From: Geovibrio ferrireducens
GTDB taxonomy: Bacteria; Chrysiogenota; Deferribacteres; Deferribacterales; Geovibrionaceae
NCBI RefSeq assembly: GCF_026226615.1
Contig: NZ_JAJAPB010000007.1
Span: 62,001 to 126,000 of the forward strand
Direction of reading: 5' to 3'
DNA: 64,000 nt
The notes beneath the pieces were generated by a model that saw only the letters and a list, made by a program, of their open reading frames with translations, was not told the origin of the DNA and searched no databases. Made by a program: the position numbers and the translations under genes. This document shows, piece after piece, positions 33,691 to 42,515 of this stretch. The stretch's first letter is position 1. The number at the start of each line of letters is the position of its first letter.

Positions 33691-36291
33691 ATGTCAGTCC
33701 AAAATACAGTTACCTATAAAGATGTTCTCATTCCGAAGGAGCTTATGGGGCTCATAAGCTACATGGCAGGGGTCGAGGAGTACAGGGAAGAACTGCGCAC
33801 TCTCGGCGGTCAGTGGGATCTCTTAAGCATTCTGGGCAAGATAAGCGGCACAGGAACGGACATGACCGGAACCCGCGAGGGCTTCCGCCACCTCACCTGC
33901 GAACTCCTCAGCCAGCTTGGGCTTGAGCTTCTGGATAAAACAGTGCGGGAGATAGGCGCAAAGGCGCAGGTTGCAGTGGACATTCTCATAAGAAACCTGT
34001 TTGAGCGCACGGCGGATATAGGTTTTCTCGCCACTGACGATGATGTCAGGGAGTACATACTAAAAGCCGAAGAACTGAGAAAGATGCCCGCCGGGGATGA
34101 GGAGCAGATAAACCGCACAAGAATCAGGGAGGATATGACTGCCCGCATTCAGGAGCGGTTCGCTGAATATGTTTCCAAATACTCGGTTTATTTCAATATA
34201 GTCCTTCTGGACACTGAGGGGAATCTCATTGTTCAGCTTGATAAAAACAACAAAGTAACAAAATCCGCTGATCCGCTGATAAAAGAAGCGCTCACCACTA
34301 AGGATGAATTTGTGGAGGTTTTCAGATACTCCGATATTCTGCCCGCACATGAAAAATCGCTTATATATGCATACAGGGTGACAGACGGGGCAAACCTCCG
34401 TTATCTGGGTGTTTTATGCCTCTGTTTCAAGTTTCAGGACGAAATGAAGGAGATTTTCCGCAAGCTGAAAACCGGGGACGAGTGGTCGGTAATATCCATA
34501 CTGGACAGCGAAGGGAAGGTAATAGCCAGTTCTGATCCTTATCAGCTTCCCATAGGCGCTCCGGTTGAAATGGTGAGCGGGGAATCCTACGGCATAGTCA
34601 AATTCGCAGGCAGAAAATACATAGCCAAAACATGCCCCACAAAGGGGTATCAGGGTTTCTTCGGCCTTGGCTGGTACGGGCATGTAATGATGCCCATTGA
34701 GCATGCGTTTTCATCCTCAAACGGCAGACGCGAAAGCATAGACCGCAGAATAATGGAAGCGGTAATGAGCGATCCCCGCCTCTTCTCCGAGGAGCTCCGC
34801 AGCATCCCCATTCAGGCGGACAAGATTCAGGGAGAGCTTGAACGCACGGTATGGAACGGCAATGTAAAAGGGAATGACCCTCGTTCCAAGATACTCCTCT
34901 GGAGCGTGTCAGACGCAGGAGCACGCACAAAAAGCGTATTTGAAAAGTCCATAGGCAACCTTCACGAAACAGTAGTGGACTCAATTCTGGGCAATGTGTG
35001 GTTCTGGGCGGCTCTGGCGGCGGACATAATGGACAGGAACCTTTATGAGCGCGCCAATGACTGCCGCTGGTGGGCGCTGACCTCAGCATTCCGCCGCATC
35101 CTCTCTGCCACGCCCTCCCCTAATTCAGAGGATCGTGCAAAGATAGCCTCCATACTTTCATACATCAACGGCCTTTACACTGTTTACTCAAACCTCTTCG
35201 TATATGACGGAACAGGAAAAATAACCGCTGTCTCAAATCAGGCGGATGAATACCTCGTGGGCACAGTGCTCACAAAGGAATGGGCAAGGCAGACTCTGGC
35301 ACTGAAAGACAGCCAGAAGTACACAGTCTCCCCGTTTTCAGTAACCGAGCTCTATTCTAACAGACATACCTACATCTACGGAGCGGCGATACTCGCACCG
35401 GAAAACGGCAGGAAGACAGTTGGCGGAATAGGCATAGTCTTTGACAGCGAGCCTCAGTTCAGGGGAATGCTGAACGATTCCCTGCCTAGAGATGAAAAGG
35501 GGCGTATACCGGATGGCTGTTTCGGCGTATTCGCTGACAGGCAGAGGATGGTTATAAGCTCCACAGACCCGGAACTCAAACCCGGCGACATAATATACAC
35601 CGATAAGGAGCTTTTCAGCCTTCCCGCCGGTGAGGGGACATCAAAAATTGTTGAGTACAACGGTTATTACTACGCAGTCGGTGCGCACACCTCATCAGGC
35701 TACAGGGAGTACAAAACGGAAGACGGCTACGTGAATGACGTTATAGGCCTTGTGTTCATGCCCCTTGCCAAAATATCTGACACAGCAGGTGTTAAGGTGC
35801 GCAGGCGCGATATGAACATACAGGTTTCCAGCGACAAAACAGGCATGGACTGCCTTGAGGCGGCAACCTTTTTCATAGGCACAAAATGGCTGGGGATCGA
35901 TGTTAAGCATGTGGTGGAAGCAATTGACCCGGACGGACTGACCCATGTTCCCGGCAACAGGCGCTTTGTCAAGGGGCGCATAATCTATCAGGATGTTCCG
36001 CTCCTTGTAGTGGACATACGATCACTTCTTGAAATGCCTGAAAAGGAAATGGATTCTGAAACTCAGATAGTAATACTCACCACAGGAAAGGATAGGTTCG
36101 GCCTTGTGGTTGACGCTCTGGGAGAGATACCCGAAGTCCCCAACTCAAGGGTGGACAGGAGCGAGCACATACTTGAAAATTCAAAATATACCGACTGTAT
36201 AGTGAAGCCTGACCCGAAATCAGGCCAGAAGGAGATGCTGCTTGTGCTTAAACCGGACGGCATAATAGCCGCACTGCGTGATATGCTCTAG
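33691..36291 (+). CDS. Large Cache-type sensor with C-terminal CheW domain
   Basis: 866 residues with no obvious membrane helix or signal peptide. Two Cache/PAS-like sensor regions can be picked out: about 160-330 (YFNIVLLDTEGNLIVQLDKNN...VISILDSEGKVIASSDPYQLPIG) and about 500-690 (NLFVYDGTGKITAVSNQADEYLVG...FGVFADRQRMVISSTDPE). The last about 145 residues form a CheW domain (ATFFIGTKWLGIDVKHVVEAIDPDGLTHVPGNRRFVKGRIIYQDVPLLVVDIRSLL). By inference it docks to CheA/receptor arrays and feeds in a cytoplasmic signal. It ends 4 nt into the convergent histidine kinase gene. Confidence 0.75.
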   Translation: MSVQNTVTYKDVLIPKELMGLISYMAGVEEYREELRTLGGQWDLLSILGKISGTGTDMTGTREGFRHLTCELLSQLGLELLDKTVREIGAKAQVAVDILIRNLFERTADIGFLATDDDVREYILKAEELRKMPAGDEEQINRTRIREDMTARIQERFAEYVSKYSVYFNIVLLDTEGNLIVQLDKNNKVTKSADPLIKEALTTKDEFVEVFRYSDILPAHEKSLIYAYRVTDGANLRYLGVLCLCFKFQDEMKEIFRKLKTGDEWSVISILDSEGKVIASSDPYQLPIGAPVEMVSGESYGIVKFAGRKYIAKTCPTKGYQGFFGLGWYGHVMMPIEHAFSSSNGRRESIDRRIMEAVMSDPRLFSEELRSIPIQADKIQGELERTVWNGNVKGNDPRSKILLWSVSDAGARTKSVFEKSIGNLHETVVDSILGNVWFWAALAADIMDRNLYERANDCRWWALTSAFRRILSATPSPNSEDRAKIASILSYINGLYTVYSNLFVYDGTGKITAVSNQADEYLVGTVLTKEWARQTLALKDSQKYTVSPFSVTELYSNRHTYIYGAAILAPENGRKTVGGIGIVFDSEPQFRGMLNDSLPRDEKGRIPDGCFGVFADRQRMVISSTDPELKPGDIIYTDKELFSLPAGEGTSKIVEYNGYYYAVGAHTSSGYREYKTEDGYVNDVIGLVFMPLAKISDTAGVKVRRRDMNIQVSSDKTGMDCLEAATFFIGTKWLGIDVKHVVEAIDPDGLTHVPGNRRFVKGRIIYQDVPLLVVDIRSLLEMPEKEMDSETQIVILTTGKDRFGLVVDALGEIPEVPNSRVDRSEHILENSKYTDCIVKPDPKSGQKEMLLVLKPDGIIAALRDML

Positions 36292-37262
36292 CCGCTTTTT
36301 TCGCTGTCAGGGTTCATGCGCGAGGGGATGTAGACAATAAAGTCCGTCCCCTTCCCTTTCACGGAGTTCACCTCTATACGCCCGTGGTGCTTATCTATGG
36401 CTTCTCTTGCTATTATGAGCCCAAGACCTGTGCCCTTGTTCTTCGTGGTGAAAAACGGGGTGAACAGCCTCTCCAGCACCTGCTCCTCCATTCCGGGGCC
36501 GGAGTCGGAGATAACTATGCGGAGCATGGAACAGGCCTTATCCATCTCCTTGTCCATATACTTTATGGTGGGGTCGATGGAGATCTCCACCTCAATATCC
36601 CCTTCCGCCTGCGCCTCGCAGGCGTTTTTGAGTATATTGGACAATGCCATGAACAGCTTTTCCCTGTCTGCCTTAATTGTTCTCAGGTTGCGCAGAACAC
36701 GGAAGCGGAGTTCTATGCGGGAGTAAACAATTTTTATTCCGTCCCTCAGTTCGCTTATGAAGCTTTCAACATCTATTTCATCAAACTTCACAGTCATTTC
36801 ACTGAGCATGTGTATGTTGCCGAGGATAGATTTTATCCTGCCGCTCTCTTTCTGTATGATCCCTGCGCATTTCTCGATGTACTCATTCTTAGCCTTGGCG
36901 GCTATGATCTGCGCTGTGCCGTCTATGACTGTCAGGGGGTTTTTTATCTCATGCTGAAGTGAGGATATATCCATAATATCCCCAAGGGGCTGGTTGAACT
37001 CGTCAAGTGCTATCACAAAAAATTCGTAATCCTTGCGGGAGGAGATCACCTTTATCCCGTAAGTCCCTCTTGGAGTTTTGAAAACAAGGTTATCCCCGTT
37101 TATTTTGCCCAGAAGGAACTCACCGAACCTTCGTATGCCGAAGGCGGACATCTCATCCATGAGCAGTTCCGCCTGAAAATTCGCTGACTTCACCTTCCCC
37201 TCCCTTGAAACAGAAAAGAAAGCGAAAGGCACATCCTCGAATTTTTTGTGGGGAGTCATCAC
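36288..37262 (-). CDS. Soluble histidine kinase, third gene of the uvrB-PBP1A operon
   Basis: 324 residues. A PAS-like N-terminus (PFAFFSVSREGKVKSANFQAELLMDEM) precedes the H box SLQHEIKNPLTVIDGTAQIIAAKA, N box ALSNILKNACEAQ, and G boxes DSGPGMEEQVLERLFTPFFTTKNKGTGLGLIIAREAIDKHHG, typical of NtrB-like kinases. No membrane segment. It overlaps the PBP1A gene end by 4 nt. No response regulator lies next to it, so its partner is elsewhere. Confidence 0.88.
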   Translation of the reverse strand: MMTPHKKFEDVPFAFFSVSREGKVKSANFQAELLMDEMSAFGIRRFGEFLLGKINGDNLVFKTPRGTYGIKVISSRKDYEFFVIALDEFNQPLGDIMDISSLQHEIKNPLTVIDGTAQIIAAKAKNEYIEKCAGIIQKESGRIKSILGNIHMLSEMTVKFDEIDVESFISELRDGIKIVYSRIELRFRVLRNLRTIKADREKLFMALSNILKNACEAQAEGDIEVEISIDPTIKYMDKEMDKACSMLRIVISDSGPGMEEQVLERLFTPFFTTKNKGTGLGLIIAREAIDKHHGRIEVNSVKGKGTDFIVYIPSRMNPDSEKSG

Positions 37263-39550
37263 TCTGTCACATCGTATGGCTCGAAGCTGAAATCCGTGGC
37301 GTAGCTGTCCGTGATTTTATGGGTTCCTGTATCGACTTTGTAATACATAACGTTATCTGCAACAGGGAAAACGGCATAAGGAAACTGACGCAGTGATCTG
37401 TTCATGTAGTCCACCCACGCAGGCAAAGCTGCGCTGGCTCCTGCCATTGAGTGGCCTATGGCTTTGAAATCGTCAAACCCGATCCATACACCGCTCACAA
37501 CATTGGGAAGATAGCCCACAAACCACGCATCCTTAAAATCGTTGGTAGTGCCTGTTTTGCCGCCTGTGGGTCTGTGGAGGATGCGTGCTCTTTTGCCTGT
37601 ACCCTGCTCCACGACATTTTCCATAATCTCTGTCATTATCTGCGCTGTTTCGGGCTTGATAACGTCTGTTTTGCCTGAGGGTTTATATTCCCTGATCAGC
37701 TTTCCCCTGCCGTCCTCTATTTTTGTCACATAGTAAGGCTGAACCCTGTATCCAAGGTTGGGAAAAACGCTGAATGCGTAAACCATTTCAATGAGCGGAG
37801 CGGAACCGGAGCCTATGCTGATGGAAAGATCCCTCGCGAGGTGTTCCGTCATTCCGAATTTTTTAGCGTATGAAAGTATTGTGCCTATGCCTATTTTCTC
37901 GGCTATTTTGATTGTCACAACGTTTCTGGACTGTGTGAGCGCTTCCTTAAGTGTGGTCAGTCCGTAAAATCTGCCGGAGTAGTTTTCGGGCTTCCAGTAC
38001 TCACCCTCTTCCTCCATGGGCTTTACCACAGGGGCATCATAGGTTTCCGTCATTACGTTATAGCCGTTCTCAAGTGCGGCGGAATAGACTATGGGCTTGA
38101 AGAGACTGCCCACCTGACGTTTCGCCTGAACAGCCCTGTTGAACATGGATTTTGAATATTCAAACCCGCCTGTGACAGCGAGGATCGCCCCTGTGTCCGG
38201 TTCGATCGAGATCAGCGCACTCTCCAGATCAGGGTCGGTCTCTATTTCGTAATAGCCGTTCTCCCTGTTCAGCACTGAAACAAAGATAACGGAGTTTTTC
38301 TTTATGATAGTGGCGAAATCCGTAAGGCGCGAATAACTTCCGCCTCTGGGTCTTGCCCACTTATTGTCATTGAGGCGGAGAATGCCTTTTGAACGGTCAG
38401 CCAGAAGTATTTCCGCCTGATTTTTCTCGACCTTGGTCACAAGCGCACGCTGAAAGCCCATGGAAAGGATATACGGCCTCTCCTCTTTAAGGATTTCATC
38501 AAGCCTTGCCTTGCGTTCCTCTGTGCTTTCACCGCTCTTTTCTTCAAACAGGGCTATGTCGCCGGAGTAGCCAAGCTCCTTATTAAGACGGAGAATATTG
38601 CTTTTGATGGCTGTTTCGGCATTTTTCTGCAAATCAAGATCCAGAGTTGTGTAAACCCTGTAGCCGCCGTTTTCCGGCTCCTCGTCATCAAGCTCGTCCT
38701 TGATGAATTTCACAACCATGTCAGTAAAATAACCGGCGTATGAGTTTTTCGGCTTTATCCTGTCTATGATCCTGACCTTTTCGTCTGCGGCTTTTCTGTA
38801 AACATCCTCTGTCACGTAGCCCGTTTCAAAAAGCCTGTAGAGAACATGGTTTCTGCGGCTCACTGCCTTTTCCATGCTGATATGCGGAGCGTAAATTCCC
38901 GGTGCTTTGGGGATTCCGGCTATCATAGCCGCCTCGGCCAGAGTGAGCTCGGAAGCTTTTTTGCCGAAGTAGTTCGCGGCTGCGGCCTCAACGCCGTATG
39001 CACCCCTGCCGAAATACACCTGATTGAGATACATTTCCAGTATCTCCTCCTTTTCAAGAAAGTTATCAAGGCGGTAGGCGAGGATTGCCTCTTTTATTTT
39101 ACGCTTAAGCTTTTTCTCAGGAGTGAGATAGATTATCTTCACAAGCTGCTGGGTGAGCGTACTGCCCCCTTCAACAACCCTTCCTGCCTTCACGTTGGAT
39201 ACAAAGGCACGCATAATGCCCATCATATCCACGCCGCCGTGTTCAAAGAATCTGGCATCCTCAACTGCAACAACCGCCTGCCACATGTAGTCCGGCATTT
39301 CCTTTATGGATATGGGATAACGTCTTTCCGTACCCAGTTCTGCGATGGGGTCGCCGTTGCGGTCATATATTATTGTGGGTCTGTCGTACTGAAAATCCTT
39401 AAGCTGTTCAACGGACGGAAGCTGACGGCTGAGTATGTATATATAACCCAGAACGCTGCCGAAGGTGAAAAGCATAATAAAAAGCGCCGCGCCTATGATA
39501 AGGTACAAAGGCTTGGTGTTTCTTATAAACTGTCTTATTGTCTCTATCAT
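37259..39550 (-). CDS. Penicillin-binding protein 1A (bifunctional peptidoglycan synthase)
   Basis: 763 residues: a membrane anchor (about 15-38), a GT51 glycosyltransferase ([21 protein letters not shown] and [18 protein letters not shown]), an OB-like linker (about 320-430), and a transpeptidase with SxxK in [12 protein letters not shown], and KTG in [17 protein letters not shown]. All active-site residues are present. It polymerises and cross-links peptidoglycan on the periplasmic face. Start and stop overlap uvrB and the kinase by 4 nt each. Confidence 0.95.
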   Translation of the reverse strand: MIETIRQFIRNTKPLYLIIGAALFIMLFTFGSVLGYIYILSRQLPSVEQLKDFQYDRPTIIYDRNGDPIAELGTERRYPISIKEMPDYMWQAVVAVEDARFFEHGGVDMMGIMRAFVSNVKAGRVVEGGSTLTQQLVKIIYLTPEKKLKRKIKEAILAYRLDNFLEKEEILEMYLNQVYFGRGAYGVEAAAANYFGKKASELTLAEAAMIAGIPKAPGIYAPHISMEKAVSRRNHVLYRLFETGYVTEDVYRKAADEKVRIIDRIKPKNSYAGYFTDMVVKFIKDELDDEEPENGGYRVYTTLDLDLQKNAETAIKSNILRLNKELGYSGDIALFEEKSGESTEERKARLDEILKEERPYILSMGFQRALVTKVEKNQAEILLADRSKGILRLNDNKWARPRGGSYSRLTDFATIIKKNSVIFVSVLNRENGYYEIETDPDLESALISIEPDTGAILAVTGGFEYSKSMFNRAVQAKRQVGSLFKPIVYSAALENGYNVMTETYDAPVVKPMEEEGEYWKPENYSGRFYGLTTLKEALTQSRNVVTIKIAEKIGIGTILSYAKKFGMTEHLARDLSISIGSGSAPLIEMVYAFSVFPNLGYRVQPYYVTKIEDGRGKLIREYKPSGKTDVIKPETAQIMTEIMENVVEQGTGKRARILHRPTGGKTGTTNDFKDAWFVGYLPNVVSGVWIGFDDFKAIGHSMAGASAALPAWVDYMNRSLRQFPYAVFPVADNVMYYKVDTGTHKITDSYATDFSFEPYDVTE

Positions 39551-41520
39551 TTTTTCACACTGTACTCAAAGAGCATGTCACGGAGCTTAGCCGCTTTTTC
39601 AAACTCCAATGCCTCTGCGTATTCCTGCATTTTTTTCTTAAGTTCGGCTATGTCTTTCTCTTTATTGCCCGTCAATCTTATACCATCCTCATCAGGCAGA
39701 TCAACAGTTACATAGTCTTTTTCGTAGATGCTTTCCATTATATCGGAGATTTCGTTCCGTATGGTTTCGGGGGTTATGCCGTGCTCCTCGTTATAGGCAA
39801 GCTGCTTCTGCCTTCTGCGTTCGGTCTCCTCCATGGCGGACTGCATGCTGGGGGTTATCCTGTCCGCATAGAAGATAGCTCTGCCGTTCACGTTTCTTGC
39901 GGCACGGCCTATGGTCTGTATCAGGGAGCGCTCGGAACGCAGGAAGCCTTCCCTGTCCGCATCGAGTACAGCCACAAGGCTTACCTCCGGTATGTCAAGC
40001 CCTTCTCTAAGAAGGTTTATACCCACCAGAACATCAAACTTGCCCAGACGCAGGTTGCGGATAATCTTGATCCTCTCCAGCGTGTCTATCTCGGAGTGCA
40101 GGTATTCCACACGTACACCCACTTCCTGATAATATTTCGTGAGCTCTTCGGCCATGCGCTTCGTCAGGGTGGTGACAAGCACACGCTCGCCGTTTGCAGT
40201 TATCTTCTGAATCTCCGCCAGAAGGTCGTCCACCTGTGTTTTGGCGGAGCGAAGCTCAATCACAGGGTCTATGAGCCCCGTGGGGCGGATTATCTGCTCC
40301 GCAACTATCCCTTTTGAATCATTAAGCTCATAGTCCGCCGGAGTGGCGCTCACGTACATGACACGGTTTACCGCGCTGCGGAACTCCTCAAACTTAAGCG
40401 GACGGTTATCCAGAGCAGCAGGAAGGCGGAAACCGAACTCCACCAGGGTGGTCTTGCGAGATCTGTCGCCGTTGTACATGCCGCGGACCTGCGGAACGGT
40501 TATGTGCGATTCGTCTATGATGACAAGAGCATCCTTCGGCAGATAGCTCAGCAGAGTTGGCGGAGCCTCGCCGGTTGTGCGACCTTCAAAAAAGCGTGAG
40601 TAGTTTTCTATGCCGTTGCAGTAGCCCGTCTCCATTATCATTTCTATGTCATACATAGTGCGCTGGGTGAGCCTCTGCGCTTCAAGGAGACGGTTGTTCT
40701 CTTCAAGAAAGCGGCAGCGCTCCAGAAGTTCGTTTCTTATGTTCTTTACCGCATCTTCCCTTGTTATTTTATGGGTCACATAGTGCGTGGCGGGATAAAC
40801 GGCAAGCTTCGGGCGCTCCCTTATGGTTTTGCCGGTAACAGGGTCAAACTCCGAAAGCCTGTCCACCTCATCCCCGAAAAACTCTATGCGGTAAGCCACC
40901 GAGTCCTCATGGGCGGGGAAAACCTCTAGGGTGTCCCCCTTAAGGCGGTATGTTCCCCTGTGGAAGTCATAGTCATTGCGCTCGTACTGGATCTCCACAA
41001 GCTTCTCCAGCACCTCCTCCATGTCGGCGGGTTCGCCTGTTTCAAGAACAACAAGCATCCCGCTGTAGGCCTCCGGCGAACCGAGACCGTATATGCAGGA
41101 AACACTGGCGACGATTATTACATCGCGCCTCTCAAGCAGGCTTCTTGTGGCGGAGTGGCGGAGCTTGTCTATCTCCTCATTGATGGAGGAATCCTTCTCG
41201 ATGTAGGTATCGCTGGAGGGGACATAGGCTTCCGGCTGGTAATAGTCGTAATAACTGACAAAATACTCAACGGCGTTTTCAGGGAAAAATTTCTTAAACT
41301 CGCCGTAAAGCTGCGCCGCCAGAGTCTTATTGTGCGCTATTATCAGCGCTGGAACATTAAGACGCTGGATAACATTGGCCATTGTGTACGTCTTGCCGGA
41401 ACCGGTAACACCCAGAAGAACCTGAGCATCCGCACCGTCGCGGAAATTCTCCGTAAGCTGGTCTATGGCGGCGGGCTGATCCCCCGCCGGAAGATAATCG
41501 GAATTAAGTTTAAAACTCAT
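39547..41520 (-). CDS. uvrB: UvrABC excinuclease subunit B
   Basis: 657 residues, normal UvrB length. Walker [18 protein letters not shown] near residue 40, the beta-hairpin region [34 protein letters not shown], helicase motifs ([53 protein letters not shown]-like; QTIGRAARN) and the C-terminal UVR motif [22 protein letters not shown] that binds UvrC. It is first in the operon with PBP1A and the kinase. Confidence 0.97.
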   Translation of the reverse strand: MSFKLNSDYLPAGDQPAAIDQLTENFRDGADAQVLLGVTGSGKTYTMANVIQRLNVPALIIAHNKTLAAQLYGEFKKFFPENAVEYFVSYYDYYQPEAYVPSSDTYIEKDSSINEEIDKLRHSATRSLLERRDVIIVASVSCIYGLGSPEAYSGMLVVLETGEPADMEEVLEKLVEIQYERNDYDFHRGTYRLKGDTLEVFPAHEDSVAYRIEFFGDEVDRLSEFDPVTGKTIRERPKLAVYPATHYVTHKITREDAVKNIRNELLERCRFLEENNRLLEAQRLTQRTMYDIEMIMETGYCNGIENYSRFFEGRTTGEAPPTLLSYLPKDALVIIDESHITVPQVRGMYNGDRSRKTTLVEFGFRLPAALDNRPLKFEEFRSAVNRVMYVSATPADYELNDSKGIVAEQIIRPTGLIDPVIELRSAKTQVDDLLAEIQKITANGERVLVTTLTKRMAEELTKYYQEVGVRVEYLHSEIDTLERIKIIRNLRLGKFDVLVGINLLREGLDIPEVSLVAVLDADREGFLRSERSLIQTIGRAARNVNGRAIFYADRITPSMQSAMEETERRRQKQLAYNEEHGITPETIRNEISDIMESIYEKDYVTVDLPDEDGIRLTGNKEKDIAELKKKMQEYAEALEFEKAAKLRDMLFEYSVKK

Positions 41521-41682
41521 GAAAGTTATTCTATATTTTTTTAGCGTCTGTACAATGGATAATTAGTATCTCCGGAGATAAAAGCTTGATTTTTTCATCA
41601 TACGGTAATATTCATTTTGTTTCGGAAGAATAAAAAGCAGGGCGCTGAAAGGTGTCCTGAAACTTTTATGAAGGTGACAGAA

Positions 41683-41934
41683 ATGCCTATTTACGAGTAC
41701 AGATGCAGGTCATGCGGAAAAGTTACAGAAATGATGGAAAGCATCACAAGCGTTGAGAAAGTAAAGGAATGTCCCGCCTGTAAGGGTGAGGCGGAAAGGA
41801 TCATGTCCGTGAGCGGCTTTCAGCTTAAGGGCGGCGGATGGCATGATCAGGGGTATTCAAAAAGCCCGTCATGCGCATCAGCAGATTCGGCTTCGCCTAA
41901 GTGCGCCTCCTGCCCTGCCGCAGCGGGTAAATAG
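41683..41934 (+). CDS. FmdB-family zinc-ribbon protein
   Basis: 83 residues from the ATG at 41683, preceded by AAGGTGA; longer in-frame starts upstream lack family similarity. MPIYEYRCRSCGKVTEMMESITSV..KECPACKGEAERIMS is the FmdB regulatory zinc ribbon with two CxxC pairs. The C-terminus is Ser/Ala/Cys-rich (CASADSASPKCASCPAAAGK), a common tail in this family. The function is not known; proposed roles are regulatory. Confidence 0.85.
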   Translation: MPIYEYRCRSCGKVTEMMESITSVEKVKECPACKGEAERIMSVSGFQLKGGGWHDQGYSKSPSCASADSASPKCASCPAAAGK

Positions 41935-41947
41935 AACAACCGGAGCA

Positions 41948-41971
41948 GCGCCCGCGTAATCAGGTGGGCGC
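41948..41971. terminator. possible bidirectional terminator hairpin
   Basis: GCGCCC (41948-41953) and GGGCGC (41966-41971) pair between the convergent fmdB and hemerythrin genes. No strong T run follows on either strand, so termination is uncertain. Confidence 0.35.
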
Positions 41972-41983
41972 ACTGTTATTATA

Positions 41984-42409
41984 TCAGCCTGCGGTTCCGC
42001 CGCCGGCTTTGTGAACAGAGTTGATATAATCCCCAAGGATGCTGTCAGTCTTGCTTATGTGGTGCGCAAGCCAGTCCTGCATTTTTCTCTGAAGAGTCAG
42101 AGGAAGGGAGACAGAGTAGCCTTTTGAGAAGTAGATGTCTTTTATCTCCTCAAAATCAGCCTTGAATTTTTTGTGCTGAATGATGTGGAACTCCATGTCG
42201 TGATAGTTGTTTTCACGCATGAATTCCTCTTCCCTCGGAAGATATTTGAGTATATGAAGCTCAACAAAACGCATGGTTTTACGGATTTCTTCCTTACCCT
42301 CGCCGTTTTTCATAGCTTCGAGCAGACGGTTCATGGCGGCGACAAAAAAGCTGTGCTGCTGATCCATGAACTCTATTCCCGTGATAAAACCGTTCCCCTT
42401 TTTAATCAT
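41984..42409 (-). CDS. Bacteriohemerythrin
   Basis: 141 residues of the four-helix hemerythrin fold with the di-iron ligand pattern: GIEFMDQQHSFFVAAMNRLLEAM, RFVELHILKYLPREEEF (H-xxx-E-like), EFHIIQHKKF (HxxxH) and LAHHISKTDSILGDYI (HxxxxD). It binds oxygen, for storage, delivery or sensing. It stands alone just downstream of the sensor/EAL gene on the same strand. Confidence 0.9.
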   Translation of the reverse strand: MIKKGNGFITGIEFMDQQHSFFVAAMNRLLEAMKNGEGKEEIRKTMRFVELHILKYLPREEEFMRENNYHDMEFHIIQHKKFKADFEEIKDIYFSKGYSVSLPLTLQRKMQDWLAHHISKTDSILGDYINSVHKAGGGTAG

Positions 42410-42515
42410 GGATATTCCCTGTCTAGTATTGAATTTGATAATAATCAGTTTTACAACAAGACGAAAACGAACACAATCTTTATTCGGAGAAAATTTTTAA
42501 TATTTTTCAGACCCG

